Shown one piece after another: positions 63,056 through 64,000 of a stretch of DNA of 64,000 bases. Both the position numbers and the translations under genes were made by a program. The stretch is taken from assembly GCA_964450955.1 (NCBI GenBank), contig CAYVFI010000003.1, forward strand, positions 124,001 through 188,000, written 5' to 3'. The notes beneath the pieces were generated by a model that was given only the letters and a program-made list of their open reading frames with translations, ran no database searches and was not told the DNA's origin. Position 1 is the first letter of the stretch. The number at the start of each line of letters is the position of its first letter. The stretch comes from CAYNWT01 sp964450955 (lineage in GTDB: Bacteria > Planctomycetota > Planctomycetia > Planctomycetales > Planctomycetaceae).

Positions 63056-64000
63056 TTAGAACTTGCGCAACTGGGTCTTGGCTTTGATGCGTTTTTCGTT
63101 GACGATATCGAAGCCGGTAATCTTCCATGATTCGCCTTCCAATTCGACCGTGAAGATACCCTCAAACTGATTCGCGCGTTCGTGGATGTGGCCCCAGTGT
63201 TCGATGGTGCCGGAAACCGTCCAGCTGGAACGCATCTTAAACGCGGGCCAGGCCAGTGTTTCATCTTCAACGCGAGCGCCCGGCAGATAGGCCACTTCAC
63301 TAATTCTCGCCATCGCGCCGCCCTGTTCTCGTACTTCCAGTGACTTGCGGATATTGAGATACGTTTCCTGTAGCAAGTCGCCCGAAACACTGGCATCCAA
63401 AGCATCGTAGACTTCGTCTTCGGTCCCGTAGTCGAACGCGCGGTAGACGTTGCGATGAAGCGTTTCGAAAATCGTCTGGGCTTCCAGATCGCTTAGACCG
63501 GTTGGTTCTTCGAATGGTGAATCGACGGTTCTTGTTTGGGTCCACGTTGCGGCCGCCGTGCCGGCTCCGATAAGCAGCAGGAAGATTGCTTTCCATCCGA
63601 ACTTTTTCAGCCCAACCAGAAACAGCAGCACGCTGGCTCCGATGCCGCCGTATGCGATTGGGCGGATGGTGAGTTCTGGTTTGGGCGGGAGTTCAGCGGC
63701 GATGGTTGAGATCTCTGGCCGCGGCTCACGGCCGGGGTTCTTCCACTCATACGGACGACCATTGGCGAACCGTGAGAAGCGAAACTTGCTGACGTCTTCG
63801 AACGCGAAGACGACCGAGTGAATTTTTTGGATGTTGGGGCTGTACCTGGTCCATTCCATCTTCACCGTGTTTGGCGTGCCCTTGGTGCTGTAGGACATGA
63901 TGATCCCCACGCGGCCGCTGGCCATGCTGACGCGTTTTGATGGAGCCTGCATGGCGAAGTCGCGGAGATCCAACGCATGGAAATCGATACGATCGAACAC
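63056..64000 (-). CDS. Hypothetical membrane protein, 5' end outside window
   Basis: The frame is open to the right edge, so the start lies beyond 64000. The visible 314 residues contain a soluble first part (beta-rich, with TVKMEWTRYSPNIQKI and VSKFRFSRFAN), two adjacent helices (about 125-160: PIAYGGIGASVLLFLVGL and WKAIFLLLIGAGTAAATW), and a C-terminal soluble domain with SWTVSGTIEHWGHIHER and WKITGFDIVNEKRIK. No family recognised. It precedes the 78-residue ORF by 21 bp and is likely co-transcribed with the genes down to 60373. Confidence 0.65.
   Translation of the reverse strand: MFDRIDFHALDLRDFAMQAPSKRVSMASGRVGIIMSYSTKGTPNTVKMEWTRYSPNIQKIHSVVFAFEDVSKFRFSRFANGRPYEWKNPGREPRPEISTIAAELPPKPELTIRPIAYGGIGASVLLFLVGLKKFGWKAIFLLLIGAGTAAATWTQTRTVDSPFEEPTGLSDLEAQTIFETLHRNVYRAFDYGTEDEVYDALDASVSGDLLQETYLNIRKSLEVREQGGAMARISEVAYLPGARVEDETLAWPAFKMRSSWTVSGTIEHWGHIHERANQFEGIFTVELEGESWKITGFDIVNEKRIKAKTQLRKF

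Overview
The window looks like ordinary chromosome of a planctomycete (phylum Planctomycetota). The evidence is its gene repertoire: a PVC-type membrane-bound dehydrogenase/heme-binding protein, a DUF1501 protein next to a DUF1549/DUF1553 cytochrome-like protein, a formylglycine sulfatase, DUF11-repeat surface proteins, a TIGR03032 protein and a solitary ribosomal protein L24. I cannot name a genus. I see no rRNA, tRNA, CRISPR array, prophage or intact insertion sequence. The window cuts a gene at each edge.

Layout. 1-8 kb: the end of an MvaI/BcnI-type restriction endonuclease gene, a DUF309 protein, csrA, a DUF11 surface protein, a large heme-binding dehydrogenase-like protein with a start-stop-overlapping nucleotidyltransferase, and an acidic secreted protein. 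8.7-14.3 kb: a same-strand series of an RluB-type pseudouridine synthase, pyrK, a short-chain dehydrogenase, a lone receiver domain and tex. 14.3-16.3 kb: an intergenic stretch with an 'ACCCATG' direct repeat, a tiny lipoprotein and a Ser/Thr kinase. 16.4-24.2 kb (minus): a complete tripartite efflux operon, marR - outer-membrane factor - HlyD-type adaptor - MacB-type ATPase - permease. Both the outer-membrane factor and the adaptor carry canonical EF-hand calcium loops, and their genes overlap by about 170 bp.

24.5-32.9 kb (plus): sulfatase, TIGR03032 protein, a two-part lipase (degenerate M48 peptidase-like region plus alpha/beta hydrolase), hemL, thiS-thiG and a STAS protein. 33.1-42.5 kb (minus): an eight-gene exopolysaccharide/nucleotide-sugar cluster: a deacetylase-glycosyltransferase fusion, DegT aminotransferase, Gfo/Idh dehydrogenase, hexapeptide acetyltransferase, FAD oxidoreductase, second deacetylase, sulfotransferase and WecB-type epimerase. 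Tight overlaps support co-transcription and a common role in making, modifying and possibly sulfating an N-acetylated surface glycan. 42.7-46.2 kb: a TauD-type dioxygenase and a second, larger DUF11 protein.

46.4-53.4 kb (plus): a membrane protein of unknown function, an ABC-2 ATPase, a permease holding two ABC-2 halves, and a secreted HEAT-repeat protein, reading as one unit. 53.6-60.2 kb: stand-alone rplX with its own terminator, the DUF1501 - DUF1549/DUF1553 pair, a small monoheme cytochrome and a TerC-family membrane protein. 60.4-64 kb (minus): a TPR protein, a DUF5009-type acyltransferase-like membrane protein and two hypothetical proteins, the last cut by the window end.

Nothing here is clearly a wholly new system. 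The best leads are the EF-hand efflux operon, the M48-like/lipase fusion, the glycan cluster and the tandem ABC-2 permease with its companions.
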